A DNA stretch of 44,194 nucleotides from Parcubacteria group bacterium GW2011_GWD2_38_12 (GCA_000992345.1 LBUA01000004.1:1-44194), one strand, 5' to 3'; counted from the stretch's first letter, positions 16,976-25,644 are shown. Notes: generated by a model not told the origin, from the letters alone. Made by a program: numbers and translations.

Positions 16976-17884
16976 CTAATTTTTTAAATGTTTCCTTATG
17001 GCTATGAGACTGCTGATTACTCCTATCCCCACCCCAATTGCAGAAATAATTCCGAAAAACTGAAAAAAGTTTTCTTTAAAATAATTATAAATATCCGCTT
17101 TAGGCAAAAATGCATTTATATACGGAGACGCAAAACTCAACACGGGATAAAATATTGCCACCGTCACAATTGAAGCAATCAAACCATACAGAAATCCTTC
17201 CGCTAAAAATGGCCCGCGAATAAACCAATTTGACGCTCCCACCAATTTCATAATAGAAATTTCCTCGCGCGCCGTGTATATAGCCACCCTAACGGTATTA
17301 AAAGACACCAAAAATGCCACCGTGGAAAACACAATTATTAATGCTAATCCAAGTTGGCGCGTTGTGCTAATAAATCTGGTCAGCCTATTTATCATCGTCT
17401 GATTTTCGTAATAATTGATTTTATCAATCATATCTTTTGCCGATCCGGATTCAAGAAAAGAAACGATATTAGCAAAATTAGAAGGATCTTTCGCTTTAAT
17501 GTTCACGCTGGATGGCAAGGGATTGTCATCCAGCTCGGATAGTGACTGTAAAAGCAAACTGTTATCTTTGTGCCTCTCCTTAAATTTAGAAAGCGCGTCT
17601 TCCTTGGAAATATATTCCACATTTTTCACTATTCCAAGATTATTTAATTCGCTTGTAACTTCAGATATTTTATCTTCAGTCGCATCCTTGGAAAAATAAA
17701 CCGTTATATCAATTTTATTTTGCAATGTCTCAACCGCCACCCTCGTAGTGATTGATAATATCATCAAACTGGAAATTACAAGCAATGTCAAAACCATAAT
17801 AGAAATCGTTGCTGTTGAAAGCCAGCCGTTCCTATAAAAATTTATTGCGCCATTTCTAAAAATTCGTTGAATTGATGCTAACAT
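16976..17884 (-). CDS. ftsX: Cell-division protein FtsX
   Basis: Membrane partner of the FtsE ATPase; the complex links division to peptidoglycan hydrolysis outside the cell. One N-terminal transmembrane helix (about 23-45), an extracytoplasmic loop (about 55-165, VYFSKDATEDKISEVTSEL), then three helices in the FtsX permease domain with TAREEISIMKLVGASNWFIRGPF. Length 302 is typical. It follows ftsE by about 100 bp on the same strand. A coiled-coil lytic transglycosylase that could be its target is encoded at 32904-34331. Confidence 0.94.
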   Translation of the reverse strand: MLASIQRIFRNGAINFYRNGWLSTATISIMVLTLLVISSLMILSITTRVAVETLQNKIDITVYFSKDATEDKISEVTSELNNLGIVKNVEYISKEDALSKFKERHKDNSLLLQSLSELDDNPLPSSVNIKAKDPSNFANIVSFLESGSAKDMIDKINYYENQTMINRLTRFISTTRQLGLALIIVFSTVAFLVSFNTVRVAIYTAREEISIMKLVGASNWFIRGPFLAEGFLYGLIASIVTVAIFYPVLSFASPYINAFLPKADIYNYFKENFFQFFGIISAIGVGIGVISSLIAIRKHLKN

Positions 17885-17959
17885 AATTTTTAATTTCTAA
17901 TTTTTAAATATCGGGATATTGGAAATTATTTAAAAATTAGGAATTAGATATTAGAAATT

Positions 17960-17987
17960 CCTTTAATCCGCCGTGGTGGATTAAAGG
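17960..17987. repeat. CCGCC-core palindrome, copy 3
   Basis: CCTTTAATCCGCC, GT, GGTGGATTAAAGG: 13-bp arms with one wobble. It overlaps the last codons and the stop of ftsE. Confidence 0.85.
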
Positions 17988-18658
17988 ATATAACGCCCAT
18001 TTTCTTCGTCTCTTACAATCCTCCCTTTATCCATACTTATCACTCTTTTATTTAATGTATTTACAATCTCCCTGTTATGCGTCGCCAAAATAACAGTTGT
18101 GCCAAGTTCATTAATTTTAACCAATAATCTAATGACATCCCAGGTGTTCAGTGGATCCAAATTCCCTGTCGGCTCATCTGCTATTATTATATCAGGTCTT
18201 AATACTAAAGCGCGAGCGATGGAAGCGCGCTGACGCTCTCCGCCTGAAAGCTGATGTGGAAACACATTAAAATGATTTTTAAGGCCAACCAACTCCAATA
18301 CTTGCGGCACCGTCTCGCTAATCTCTTCTCGGGATTTGCCGGCAACTTCCAGCGCAAAAGCGACATTCTCAAAAGTGGTTTTATTGGACAGTAATTTAAA
18401 ATCTTGAAAAATAGAGCTGATTTTTCTCCTTAAAGACGGCAAATCGCGAGATTTTAGACTGTTTATTTCCACATCATCGAGCAACACTCTTCCTTCTGTT
18501 GGTAATTCCTCAACAGTCAATAATTTAAGCAATGTTGATTTCCCGGCGCCTGATTGGCCAACAATAGTCACGAATTCCCTGGAATTTATCTTTAAATTAA
18601 CCTTTTCTAAGGCAACGATATTGGGATAAATTTTAGAAATGTTTTCGAATACTATCAC
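17981..18658 (-). CDS. ftsE: Cell-division ATP-binding protein FtsE
   Basis: ABC-type ATPase of the FtsEX complex. Walker A GQSGAGKST (about 34-42), signature LSGGERQRASIARAL, Walker B IIIADEPTGNLDP and the H-loop ILATHNRE are all present, so ATP hydrolysis should be intact. Order prfB-ftsE-ftsX is the same as in many Firmicutes. Its stop codon lies in a CCGCC-core palindrome (17960-17987). The spacer to prfB consists of TTCTAGTTGCTAG-type word repeats. Confidence 0.96.
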   Translation of the reverse strand: MIVFENISKIYPNIVALEKVNLKINSREFVTIVGQSGAGKSTLLKLLTVEELPTEGRVLLDDVEINSLKSRDLPSLRRKISSIFQDFKLLSNKTTFENVAFALEVAGKSREEISETVPQVLELVGLKNHFNVFPHQLSGGERQRASIARALVLRPDIIIADEPTGNLDPLNTWDVIRLLVKINELGTTVILATHNREIVNTLNKRVISMDKGRIVRDEENGRYIL

Positions 18659-18743
18659 TATAATTAGCTTCTAGTTGCTAGTTGCTAGCTTCTAGTTAAA
18701 ATGCAAGGAAAAAAATCTTTGATTTTTAGCTAGAACCTGAAAT

Positions 18744-19878
18744 CTAGAACCTAGAACCTGTCCTTATCTCTGCCTCAATAAACTCATCCAGTTCTCCCTC
18801 TAAAACTTTTTCCACCTGAGAAGTTTCCACATTTGTTCTGTGATCTTTTACCATCTTATACGGATGAAGCACATATGATCTGATCTGATGCCCCCATTCA
18901 ATTTCAACTTTTTTTCCTTTCAATTTTGATAATTCTTCAATGTGCTCTTTTTCCATTAATTGCGCAAGTTTAGAAATTAAGAGTTGCATCGCTTTTTCTT
19001 TATTTTGAAGCTGTGACCTCTCTTCTTGGCATGCAACAATAATCCCCGTTGGCTTATGATGGATGCGCACGGCTGTTTCTCTTTTATTTACATTCTGTCC
19101 GCCCGGACCGGATGACCTGAATGTCTCTTCTATTATATCATCGGGATTTATTTTTATCTCGTCTGATTTTTCAATTTCCGGCATCACATCAACAAAAGCA
19201 AATGAAGTGTGCCGAAGCTGAGCGGCAGAAAACGGAGATACGCGCACCAATCTATGCACGCCGTGTTCTTTTTTAAAATATCCATAAGCATACGCGCCCC
19301 CCATTTCTAATGTAATATTTTTTATCCCCCCTTCCTCTCCAAAGTGCTCATGCAGGGTTTTTACATCAAATCCCCTGATATTGGCAAAGCGGACATACAT
19401 CCTTGAGATCATCGCCGCCCAATCCTGCGCATCACGCCCCCCCGCCCCGGCATACACCGAAAGCACAGCGTTATTTTTGTCATATTTTCCGGTAAAAAAA
19501 ACTTTTATTTCTTCTTGCTTGAATCTCTTCTTTAAATTTTCAAATTTTTGCTCAACATCCTTCCGCCACACTTCCAAATCATGTTCAATAATATGCTTTT
19601 CTTCTTTTTCCATTTCTTTAATCTCTAAAACATCGACTGCCAAAGAATCTATTTCTTTTATAAAATCCCGCCAAATTTTAATCTCATTTTTTAAACCAGT
19701 CAGCTCTTGCGAAATTTTTGCGGCTTTCTGATGATCTTCCCAGAATAACGGATCTTGCGACAGTTTTTCCAACTCCGAAATCCTCTGTTCTTTTTTGGCA
19801 ATATCAAAGACAGTCCATTACTTTCGTAATGGTCTCTTTTTGTTCTAATATATTTTTTTCTAATTCTTTTAACTCCAT
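18744..19878 (-). CDS. prfB: Peptide chain release factor 2, with programmed +1 frameshift
   Basis: Reads UGA and UAA stops. The RF2 tripeptide SPF (in RVSPFSAAQ) and the GGQ motif ([12 protein letters not shown]) are present. The reading frame is split: a 24-codon leader from ATG 19878 (MELKELEKN...VMDCL) meets CTT-TGA at 19804-19809; skipping one base gives [19 protein letters not shown] and the main frame, about 377 residues in total. This is the classic autoregulatory RF2 frameshift site; the usual upstream SD-like booster is weak here. The gene ends in AGGTTCTAGGTTCTAG, a word repeat also found at the end of the aldolase gene. Confidence 0.93.
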
Positions 19879-20059
19879 AAATCTTTACACAACAATTAAC
19901 AACTAACATTTAACAATCAACTAAAATACAATATGCTTCATCAATTAGCTAATTCTATTTTGCGTTTTTTATTTTCCACTCTACGCTCTCTAATTATACC
20001 ACATATTCTAATTTTTAATTCGCCTACTAGAAAAATACTATCGCTCTATTTTATCCCAC

Positions 20060-20135
20060 TGGAGCCAGTGGCCGGAATCGAACCGGCGACCTCTGCTTTA
20101 CGAAAGCATTGCTCTGCCGACTGAGCTACACTGGC
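20060..20135 (-). tRNA. tRNA-Thr (CGT)
   Basis: Acceptor GCCAGTG/CACTGGC, anticodon stem ATGCT/AGCAG (one wobble), loop TTCGTAA giving CGT, T-loop TTCGATT, encoded CCA. Confidence 0.94.
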
Positions 20136-20178
20136 ACAACACAACTAAATATATCATCAATTTAAAAACTCTCAAGAC

Positions 20179-20208
20179 AAAAAAGCCGCACGATGTAATC
20201 GCACGGCT
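20179..20208 (-). terminator. Rho-independent terminator of the three-gene small operon
   Basis: Minus strand AGCCGTGCGAT, TAC, ATCGTGCGGCT (11 bp with two wobbles), followed by six T. Confidence 0.85.
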
Positions 20209-20264
20209 CGTGCTGCTTGTACAATATTGCAGCTTAAAGAAATTTTTGGCTCTAGGCTAGATAT

Positions 20265-20441
20265 CTAAAATAGAGCCAATTCTTTTATTATTTCTTCGAC
20301 CGTCTTCTGACCGCAGTAAATTGCTCCTCCTTTACGTGCAATCATCTGCTTAAGCTCGGTGATTTGTTCAGGCGTGAGTCTTTTCACATCACAAAATCCA
20401 CACCCCCTTTCATCGTTGCACCCGCGACATTTAATCGCCAA
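20265..20441 (-). CDS. Small cysteine-rich zinc-ribbon-like protein (TTG start)
   Basis: A 58-residue frame: CRGCNDERGCGFC at residues 5-17 gives two C-x2-C knuckles; a further Cys is at 43 in AIYCGQK. The rest is helical (LTPEQITELKQMI, KTVEEIIKELALF). The TTG start is chosen because AGGAGGAGG lies directly upstream with good spacing and no ATG is in reach. It is the last gene of a three-gene operon whose promoter is at 21016-21044. Function unknown; metal binding is likely from the Cys pattern. Confidence 0.72.
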   Translation of the reverse strand: MAIKCRGCNDERGCGFCDVKRLTPEQITELKQMIARKGGAIYCGQKTVEEIIKELALF

Positions 20442-20486
20442 TTCTTCCTCCTCCTTTTTTATTATTACAACATAAGGGACCCTACC

Positions 20487-20675
20487 TTAGTAGCCCGTCA
20501 AAGAAAATGCCAGAACCCCCATCGCATATGCGATGGGAACGGCAACAACTAATGTTGCCACAACCCGAGGACTCAGTTTTCCCGAGTCCAAATCTGCATC
20601 AACCCGATCGAAAAAACCGGGGGCGGCAGGATTATTCATAATCCTGCCGTAAAGTCCTAACTTCTTCCTCTTCAT
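20487..20675 (-). CDS. Small single-pass membrane protein
   Basis: A 62-residue protein: basic N-terminus (MKRKKLG), a soluble part, and a C-terminal hydrophobic helix (about 39-60, VATLVVAVPIAYAMGVLAF). AAGGAGG precedes the ATG with 7-base spacing, which fixes the start. A perfect 12-bp-arm palindrome (20624-20649) lies inside the coding sequence around IMNNPAA. Middle gene of the small operon. No known family recognised. Confidence 0.7.
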   Translation of the reverse strand: MKRKKLGLYGRIMNNPAAPGFFDRVDADLDSGKLSPRVVATLVVAVPIAYAMGVLAFSLTGY

Positions 20676-20714
20676 ACGATATTCCTCCTTAGTTTTTTAT
20701 TTTCAAATTCCTTC

Positions 20715-20753
20715 TCTGAGACTATGAAATGAAAATCATTTCATAGTCTCAGA
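20715..20753. repeat. Perfect 18-bp hairpin between two small genes
   Basis: TCTGAGACTATGAAATGA, AAA, then the exact complement. It lies in the spacer between the 35- and 62-residue genes. No clear T-run; it could attenuate or stabilise the operon transcript. Confidence 0.8.
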
Positions 20754-20797
20754 AAGAAACCTAACTCGCAATTTTTAATCGCAAGTTAGGCATTAAA

Positions 20798-20905
20798 CTA
20801 AAATCCAAAGAAACCCGGTCCGGAGTCTTTTATCAACCACCATACCAATGCTATTATTGCTATTCCCGTCATTATTGCTACCACTATTACTGCTGCCATC
20901 CACAT
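20798..20905 (-). CDS. Very small transmembrane protein (35 residues)
   Basis: MWMAAVIVVAIMTGIAIIALVWWLIKDSGPGFFGF: one transmembrane helix with a short glycine-rich tail. AAGGAGG is directly upstream; the ATG at 20905 has suitable spacing (about 6) while the ATG at 20911 is too close. First gene of the small operon behind a TTGACA promoter. Its upstream signals are the main evidence that it is real. Function unknown. Confidence 0.62.
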   Translation of the reverse strand: MWMAAVIVVAIMTGIAIIALVWWLIKDSGPGFFGF

Positions 20906-20989
20906 CTTCATCCTCCTTCCCCGATTTTACCCTCGATGGTAGGGGTTTGATTTTTGTTTTAATTGTTTTTTGTTTTAAAGAACCTCTTT

Positions 20990-21015
20990 ATTGATTAGTA
21001 ATATTGATTAGTAAT
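20990..21015. promoter_or_regulatory. Tandem 13-bp repeat at the promoter start site
   Basis: ATTGATTAGTAAT occurs twice head to tail (20990-21002, 21003-21015) just downstream of the -10 box of the small operon, where a repressor would act. Confidence 0.55.
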
Positions 21016-21044
21016 ATTGTATACTATTTTATAAATTCTGTCAA
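21016..21044 (-). promoter_or_regulatory. Sigma-70 type promoter for the small operon
   Basis: TTGACA (21039-21044), 17-bp spacer starting GAATTTA, TACAAT (21016-21021) on the minus strand. Confidence 0.78.
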
Positions 21045-21063
21045 TAGCAAAATTTAAAACAAG

Positions 21064-21093
21064 TTGACTCCTTCCCCTATTTTAAGGTAGTAT
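21064..21093 (+). promoter_or_regulatory. Probable promoter for rny
   Basis: TTGACT (21064-21069), 18-bp spacer, TAGTAT (21088-21093). About 95 bp upstream of the rny start. Confidence 0.55.
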
Positions 21094-21187
21094 CTGTATA
21101 TTAAATTATTATTAGAATTAAACGAAGTTAGGCATAAATTCATGATTTTCAATCAAAAAACAGGAATAACTGCCCAATTAAACACAA

Positions 21188-22717
21188 ATGGAAGGATTTG
21201 CACTCTTACTTGTGGCTTTTTTGGCGTTAGCAATCGGCTCAATCTTGGGCTATCTTGCGCGCCGAACAATAGCCAAGGCTCAACTTGGATCAATAGAGGC
21301 GAAGATAGAAAAACTACTGGCCGACGCCAGAGCTGAATCTCAAAATATAATTCTTGCGGCCAGAGAAAAGGCGGCAAAAGCGGTTGAAGAATCCAAAAAA
21401 GAAGAAAAAGAACGCGTCTTGCAATTCGCAAGAAACGAAGAAAAACTGCTCAAGCGAGAAGAAATGGTTGACCGCCATATTTTCGAATATGAGAAAAAAG
21501 AAGAAGAATTAAAGCAAAAGGTGGAAAAAATCCACACTCTAAAAACCGAGATTGAAAAAATAAAAGATTCGGAAATAGAAAAACTTCAAAATATCGCCTC
21601 TTTAACAAAAGACCAGGCTAGCGAGCAACTATTTAAACTTGTTGAAGACCAGCATAAAGAAGACCTTTGGAGCCGCATCAAAAAATTGGAAAAAGAAGGT
21701 CTTGCGGAGCTGGAGAAAAAAGCCCGCGATCTTTTGCTCATCGCCCTACAAAGATATTCCGGATCTCAAGTATCAGAAACTTCAACCACTTCCGTTCCTC
21801 TGCCGTCTGAAGATATAAAGGGCAGGATTATCGGCAAAGAAGGACGCAACATTAAAACTCTGGAAAAAATGACCGGCGTAGAATTTATTATTGATGAAAC
21901 TCCGGACGCCATCACCCTGTCTTGTTTTGACCCTGTCCGCAGACAAGTGGCAAAATTAACACTGGAAAAACTATTGGCTGATGGAAGGATTCAACCGGCC
22001 CGCATTGAAGAGCTTTATGAAAAAGCTAAAGAAGAAATCGGCCAAAAAATATACGAAGCTGGAGAAGCGGCAATATACGAGCTTGGTATTGTCGGCATGG
22101 ACCAGAAATTAATTAGTCTGCTTGGTCGCTTACAATATCGCACAAGTTATGGACAAAATGTACTGCAACACTCTGTTGAAGCCGCGCATATCGCCGGCAT
22201 TTTAGCAGAAGAACTTAAAGCCGATGTAAAAACCGCAAAAATGGGCGCGCTTTTTCATGATATTGGCAAAGCGGTGGACCACGAGATTGAGGGTTCCCAT
22301 GTTGAAATCGGCAGAAAAATCCTTCAAAAATTTAACGTTTCCGAAGCCATCATTAAAGCGATGCAATCGCACCACGAAGATTATCCCTATGAGACACTGG
22401 AGTCAGTTATTGTCCAGGTCGCAGAATCAATGTCTGCCGCCCGCCCAGGAGCTCGCAAGGGCACGCTGGAAAATTACATCAAACGCCTCGAGGATCTCGA
22501 AAAAATCGCCACTTCTTTTGAGGGCGTGGAAAAAGCTTATGCTATTTCCGCCGGCCGCGAAGTTAGGATATTTGTAACGCCGGAAAAGATTGACGATATA
22601 AAAGCCAGAGAACTCGCTCGCGAAATCGCCAATCGCATTTCCAGCGAACTCCAATTCCCCGGAGAAATAAAAGTTAACGTCATCAGAGAACTGCGAACAA
22701 TAGAATTTGCAAAATAA
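21188..22717 (+). CDS. rny: Ribonuclease Y
   Basis: Membrane-anchored endoribonuclease that starts mRNA decay. N-terminal transmembrane helix (about 3-25), a long coiled coil (about 30-190), a KH RNA-binding domain with GRIIGKEGRNIKTLE (about 210-225) and the HD domain with HSVEAAHIAG and LFHDIGKAVDHE (metal-binding His-Asp). Length 509 is typical. No Shine-Dalgarno. It is followed by ymdB, the same neighbour as in Firmicutes, with 71 bp of TTAACAGTTAAC-type repeats between them. Confidence 0.96.
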   Translation: MEGFALLLVAFLALAIGSILGYLARRTIAKAQLGSIEAKIEKLLADARAESQNIILAAREKAAKAVEESKKEEKERVLQFARNEEKLLKREEMVDRHIFEYEKKEEELKQKVEKIHTLKTEIEKIKDSEIEKLQNIASLTKDQASEQLFKLVEDQHKEDLWSRIKKLEKEGLAELEKKARDLLLIALQRYSGSQVSETSTTSVPLPSEDIKGRIIGKEGRNIKTLEKMTGVEFIIDETPDAITLSCFDPVRRQVAKLTLEKLLADGRIQPARIEELYEKAKEEIGQKIYEAGEAAIYELGIVGMDQKLISLLGRLQYRTSYGQNVLQHSVEAAHIAGILAEELKADVKTAKMGALFHDIGKAVDHEIEGSHVEIGRKILQKFNVSEAIIKAMQSHHEDYPYETLESVIVQVAESMSAARPGARKGTLENYIKRLEDLEKIATSFEGVEKAYAISAGREVRIFVTPEKIDDIKARELAREIANRISSELQFPGEIKVNVIRELRTIEFAK

Positions 22718-22788
22718 ACAATTAACAGTTAACAATTAATAGTTAACAAAATAGTTAAAAGTCAGTTGTTAACAGTTAATAGTTGAAA

Positions 22789-23583
22789 ATGATCAAAATC
22801 ATTTTCTTTGGCGACATATTCGGCAAACCCGGACGAAATGCCATTAAAAAAATATTGCCGGAATTAAAAGAGAAATATCGGCCCGATTTAATTATTGCTA
22901 ATGCCGAGAATCTGTCTCACGGAAGTGGCGTCACTGTTTCAACCATCGCCGAGATGCGCGAAGCCGGTATTGATGTTTTTACCAGTGGTAATCATGTTTT
23001 TAATAAACAGGAAGAAGCGCAAAAAATATTAAACGAACCTGATTCCCCTCTTCTAAGACCGGCTAATTATCCCAGCGAAGACCCCGGAAAAGGCGCGAAA
23101 TTAATAAGAATTAAAGATGTGAATATACTCGTCTTTAATCTTTTGGGCCGGGTTTTTATGAAAGAAGATGTCGAAGACCCGTTTACAACCGCGCAAAATA
23201 TCATTGATTACCATAAAAAAGATGTCAATATATTCATTTTGGATTTTCATGCCGAAGCAACGTCGGAAAAAGTCGCTTTAATGTATTATCTGGACGGAAA
23301 AATTTCCGCGCTTATCGGCACTCATACGCATATACCTACAGCAGACAATAAAATAACCAAAAAAGGCACGGCTTATATCACGGATATTGGCATGGTCGGA
23401 CCAACCGATTCGGTAATCGGACTCAAAAAAGAACCCGTAATAGAACAATATCTGACTCAAATAAAACAAAAGATGGAGGTGCCGGAAAACGGCGACCTGG
23501 AAATTAATGCAATTTACCTTGAGATAGACGAAAATACCGGCAAAGCGTTAAAGCTGGAAAAAATCCGCAAACTGGTTGCATAG
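22789..23583 (+). CDS. ymdB: YmdB family metallophosphoesterase (TIGR00282)
   Basis: Calcineurin-like phosphodiesterase; the Bacillus homologue hydrolyses cyclic nucleotides and affects RNase Y. Metal ligands are visible in FFGDIFGKPGR, NAENLSHGSG, SGNHVF, DFHAEATSEK and GTHTHIPTAD. ATG 22789 begins MIKIIFFGD; a TTG two codons upstream is less likely. Length 264 matches the family. Position after rny suggests a common role in RNA turnover. Confidence 0.92.
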   Translation: MIKIIFFGDIFGKPGRNAIKKILPELKEKYRPDLIIANAENLSHGSGVTVSTIAEMREAGIDVFTSGNHVFNKQEEAQKILNEPDSPLLRPANYPSEDPGKGAKLIRIKDVNILVFNLLGRVFMKEDVEDPFTTAQNIIDYHKKDVNIFILDFHAEATSEKVALMYYLDGKISALIGTHTHIPTADNKITKKGTAYITDIGMVGPTDSVIGLKKEPVIEQYLTQIKQKMEVPENGDLEINAIYLEIDENTGKALKLEKIRKLVA

Positions 23584-23718
23584 TAAAGCCATTTTCTGAT
23601 ATAATTGAAAATATAAAAATAAGGAAAGGTCGTTTAAAAAACTAGTTTATAGTTTGCAGTTTATAGTTTGCAGTTAAATCAACTAAAAACTAACAACTAA
23701 AAACTAACAACTAATTCA

Positions 23719-24000
23719 ATGAATAAAGATCAATTAGTAGAAGCAGTGCTCAATAAAATCGGGGCATCAGAATATTCAAAAAAACATGCCCAGGATGCCG
23801 TAGAAGCAGTTTTTGATACAATTACCGGCGCTTTATCAAAAGGCGATGAAGTGGCTGTTGCTGGTTTTGGAGCTTTTAAGACTTCCAAAAGAGCAGCTAG
23901 ACAAGGCGTTAACCCAAGGACGGGTGAAAAGATATCTATTGCCGCAACTACAGTTCCTAAATTCAAAGCCGGCAAAGCTTTAAAAGAAGCTGTTAAGTAA
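23719..24000 (+). CDS. hup: HU-family DNA-binding protein
   Basis: Nucleoid protein that bends DNA as a dimer. A 93-residue HU fold: MNKDQLVEAVLNKIG, the DTITGALSKGDEVAVAGFGAF core, and the DNA-binding arm with RxGVNPRTGEKI. The upstream spacer (23630-23718) consists of TTTATAGTTTGCAG and ACTAACAACTAAAA words. Followed by a palindrome and a clear terminator. Confidence 0.95.
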   Translation: MNKDQLVEAVLNKIGASEYSKKHAQDAVEAVFDTITGALSKGDEVAVAGFGAFKTSKRAARQGVNPRTGEKISIAATTVPKFKAGKALKEAVK

Positions 24001-24055
24001 AAATTCAGAGCTCTGAATTTTAAAATATAAAAAGCCCGCCATCTGGCGGGCTTTT
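24000..24055 (+). terminator. Palindrome plus rho-independent terminator after hup
   Basis: A perfect 22-nt palindrome (24000-24021, centre GAGCTC) starts at the last stop base. Then AAGCCCGCC-ATCT-GGCGGGCTTTTT (24031-24055). Confidence 0.9.
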
Positions 24056-24084
24056 TATATTGGCTAATTACTAATCGCTAACTG

Positions 24085-24459
24085 CTATTTCATTATCTCT
24101 TTCCTCATCACCTCATACTGCTCTTTGGAAATATCTCCTTTTGCATAACGCAATTTCAATATATCTTCCGGCATTTCTCGTTTTCCCAGGATCCATAATT
24201 CGCCTCTAAAAAATTTCATATAAAGCCATTTGACCAAAGCAATGATGGCTACAATAACAATCGCCCAGAATATAACCCAAAAAATAACAGCTAAAATCAT
24301 CGTCAAAATCCCCAAGCCGCCTCCCATACCGTCCCAAGTCATCATGCTATAATTGCGATTTCCGAAATCACTCATCATTCCTCCGCCCATATAAGCAAAA
24401 GAAAAGTTTATGGACATAATTAAAGTAAGAATAATCACTGCTATAAAATATTTTTTCAT
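24085..24459 (-). CDS. Membrane protein with C-terminal SHOCT-like domain
   Basis: About 124 residues from ATG 24459 (MKKYFIAVIILTL): signal-like or first helix, a Met/Gly-rich loop (MGGGMMSDFGN), a second strong helix (about 50-78), and a C-terminal ILKLRYAKGDISKEQYEVMRKEI, the SHOCT pattern. SHOCT proteins are usually small membrane proteins of unknown role. The frame could start upstream at 24513, but those codons lie in a CCGCC-core palindrome. Confidence 0.82.
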   Translation of the reverse strand: MKKYFIAVIILTLIMSINFSFAYMGGGMMSDFGNRNYSMMTWDGMGGGLGILTMILAVIFWVIFWAIVIVAIIALVKWLYMKFFRGELWILGKREMPEDILKLRYAKGDISKEQYEVMRKEIMK

Positions 24460-24470
24460 TTTTAAAATTT

Positions 24471-24520
24471 TTGACTTTTGATTTTTAATCCGCCGTAGCG
24501 GATTAAAAATCAAATGTCAA
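24471..24520. repeat. CCGCC-core palindrome, copy 4
   Basis: 23-bp arms with one mismatch (TTGAC..TTTTAATCCGC / GCGGATTAAAA..GTCAA) around CGTA, just upstream of the SHOCT gene. Confidence 0.88.
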
Positions 24521-24557
24521 ATGTTATTTTCGAGCGACCTTTAAAATTACCTAAATA

Positions 24558-25337
24558 TCAATTTTTGTAGCCATCTATCTTTAGAATTTCTTCCGCAAAT
24601 TGCCTATAAGCTTTTGCGCCATGGCTATAGGGATCGTGCTGAAGGATAGTCTTAGAAAAACTAGGAGCTTCTGCCAAATAAACATTGCGCGGTATAATCG
24701 CTTCAAATACATACCCGGGGAAATTACGGCGCATCTCTTTGACGATTTCCCTTGAAAGACGATTCCTTCTGTCAAACATAGTAAGCAACGCGCCCTTTAT
24801 CTGAATATGCGCGCCTAAATGATTTTTTAAAAGATTAATGGTTTCGAGCAACTGCCCCAAACCCTCAAGAGCATAATACTCGCATTGCACGGGAATTATC
24901 ACCTCATCAGACGCCATAAGAGCATTAACGGTAAGAATTCCCAAACTTGGCGGACAATCAATTAAAATATAATCATAATTCTGTTTTTCCGCTTCTAAAG
25001 CTTTTTTTAATTTCAAATCGCGATCTTCAAAATGAACAAGTTCCACTGTAGCGCCAGCCAAATCTTGATTAGCCGGTATTATATCCATACCCGCAAGTTC
25101 GGTATTTTTTATTGCTTTTGTGGCAGGCAAATTTCCCATTATAACAAGATAAGATGTCTCTTGAATCTCGCGTGGCTTCAAACCAAGACCACTTGTCGTG
25201 TTGCCCTGAGAATCCAAATCCACAAGTAAAACTTTTCTGCCAAGCGCCGATAAATACGCTCCGGCATTTATCACTGAGGTGCTTTTTCCCACTCCGCCTT
25301 TCTGATTGCAAAAACTGATGATTTTTCCCATACCCAT
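24558..25337 (-). CDS. parA: ParA/Soj family ATPase
   Basis: Deviant Walker A ATPase used in DNA segregation. KGGVGKSTSVIN with the signature lysine (about 14-20), the VDLDSQGN switch, DCPPSLG (Walker B-like), and the C-terminal FAEEILK region are present. The start is MGMGKIISF or MGKIISF two codons on. No ParB gene lies next to it in this window, so it is an orphan here; chromosomal partition or placement of another cargo are both possible. Confidence 0.93.
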   Translation of the reverse strand: MGMGKIISFCNQKGGVGKSTSVINAGAYLSALGRKVLLVDLDSQGNTTSGLGLKPREIQETSYLVIMGNLPATKAIKNTELAGMDIIPANQDLAGATVELVHFEDRDLKLKKALEAEKQNYDYILIDCPPSLGILTVNALMASDEVIIPVQCEYYALEGLGQLLETINLLKNHLGAHIQIKGALLTMFDRRNRLSREIVKEMRRNFPGYVFEAIIPRNVYLAEAPSFSKTILQHDPYSHGAKAYRQFAEEILKIDGYKN

Positions 25338-25373
25338 ATAATGCCTTTATACCCCAAATTGATAAAAAATACA

Positions 25374-25404
25374 AGAAAAAAACTCGCCGCTTTGCGGCGA
25401 GTTT
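25374..25404 (-). terminator. Rho-independent terminator of the accessory pair
   Basis: Minus strand AACTCGCCGC-AAA-GCGGCGAGTTTTTTT. It separates the cassette 25449-26031 from parA. Confidence 0.88.
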
Positions 25405-25448
25405 TAAATCTTTTTTATGAAAACTTTTTTAAATCTCGATGTCTTAAT

Positions 25449-25643
25449 CTATCCTAGATCAATTTTTTGAGGACATTCACTGTATTTCACTAATCGTTCC
25501 AATTCCTCTCTTTCCTCTCTCTTGATTCTTCTGCGTCTTGCTCTCAACTTAGAACGCATAAATATGAAAACTCCCCCTCCCAGCGCGCCCATCAGCAAAC
25601 TAAGTATCGCAATGATAATTAATAAATTGCTCTTTATATCCAT
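25449..25643 (-). CDS. Small membrane protein of accessory pair
   Basis: 64 residues: N-terminal helix (about 7-30, LLIIIAILSLLMGALGGGVFIF), then a strongly basic stretch (KLRARRRRIKREERE) and a short tail. Its ATG lies one base after the stop of the upstream gene and GGAGG lies within that gene, so the two are translationally coupled. Function unknown. Confidence 0.72.
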   Translation of the reverse strand: MDIKSNLLIIIAILSLLMGALGGGVFIFMRSKLRARRRRIKREEREELERLVKYSECPQKIDLG

Positions 25644-25644
25644 G

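Noticed and set aside
23630-23718. Regular short repeats before hup as a possible CRISPR array
   Set aside because: Units are too short, without constant repeat and unique spacer, and no cas genes are near. They belong to the spacer word repeats.
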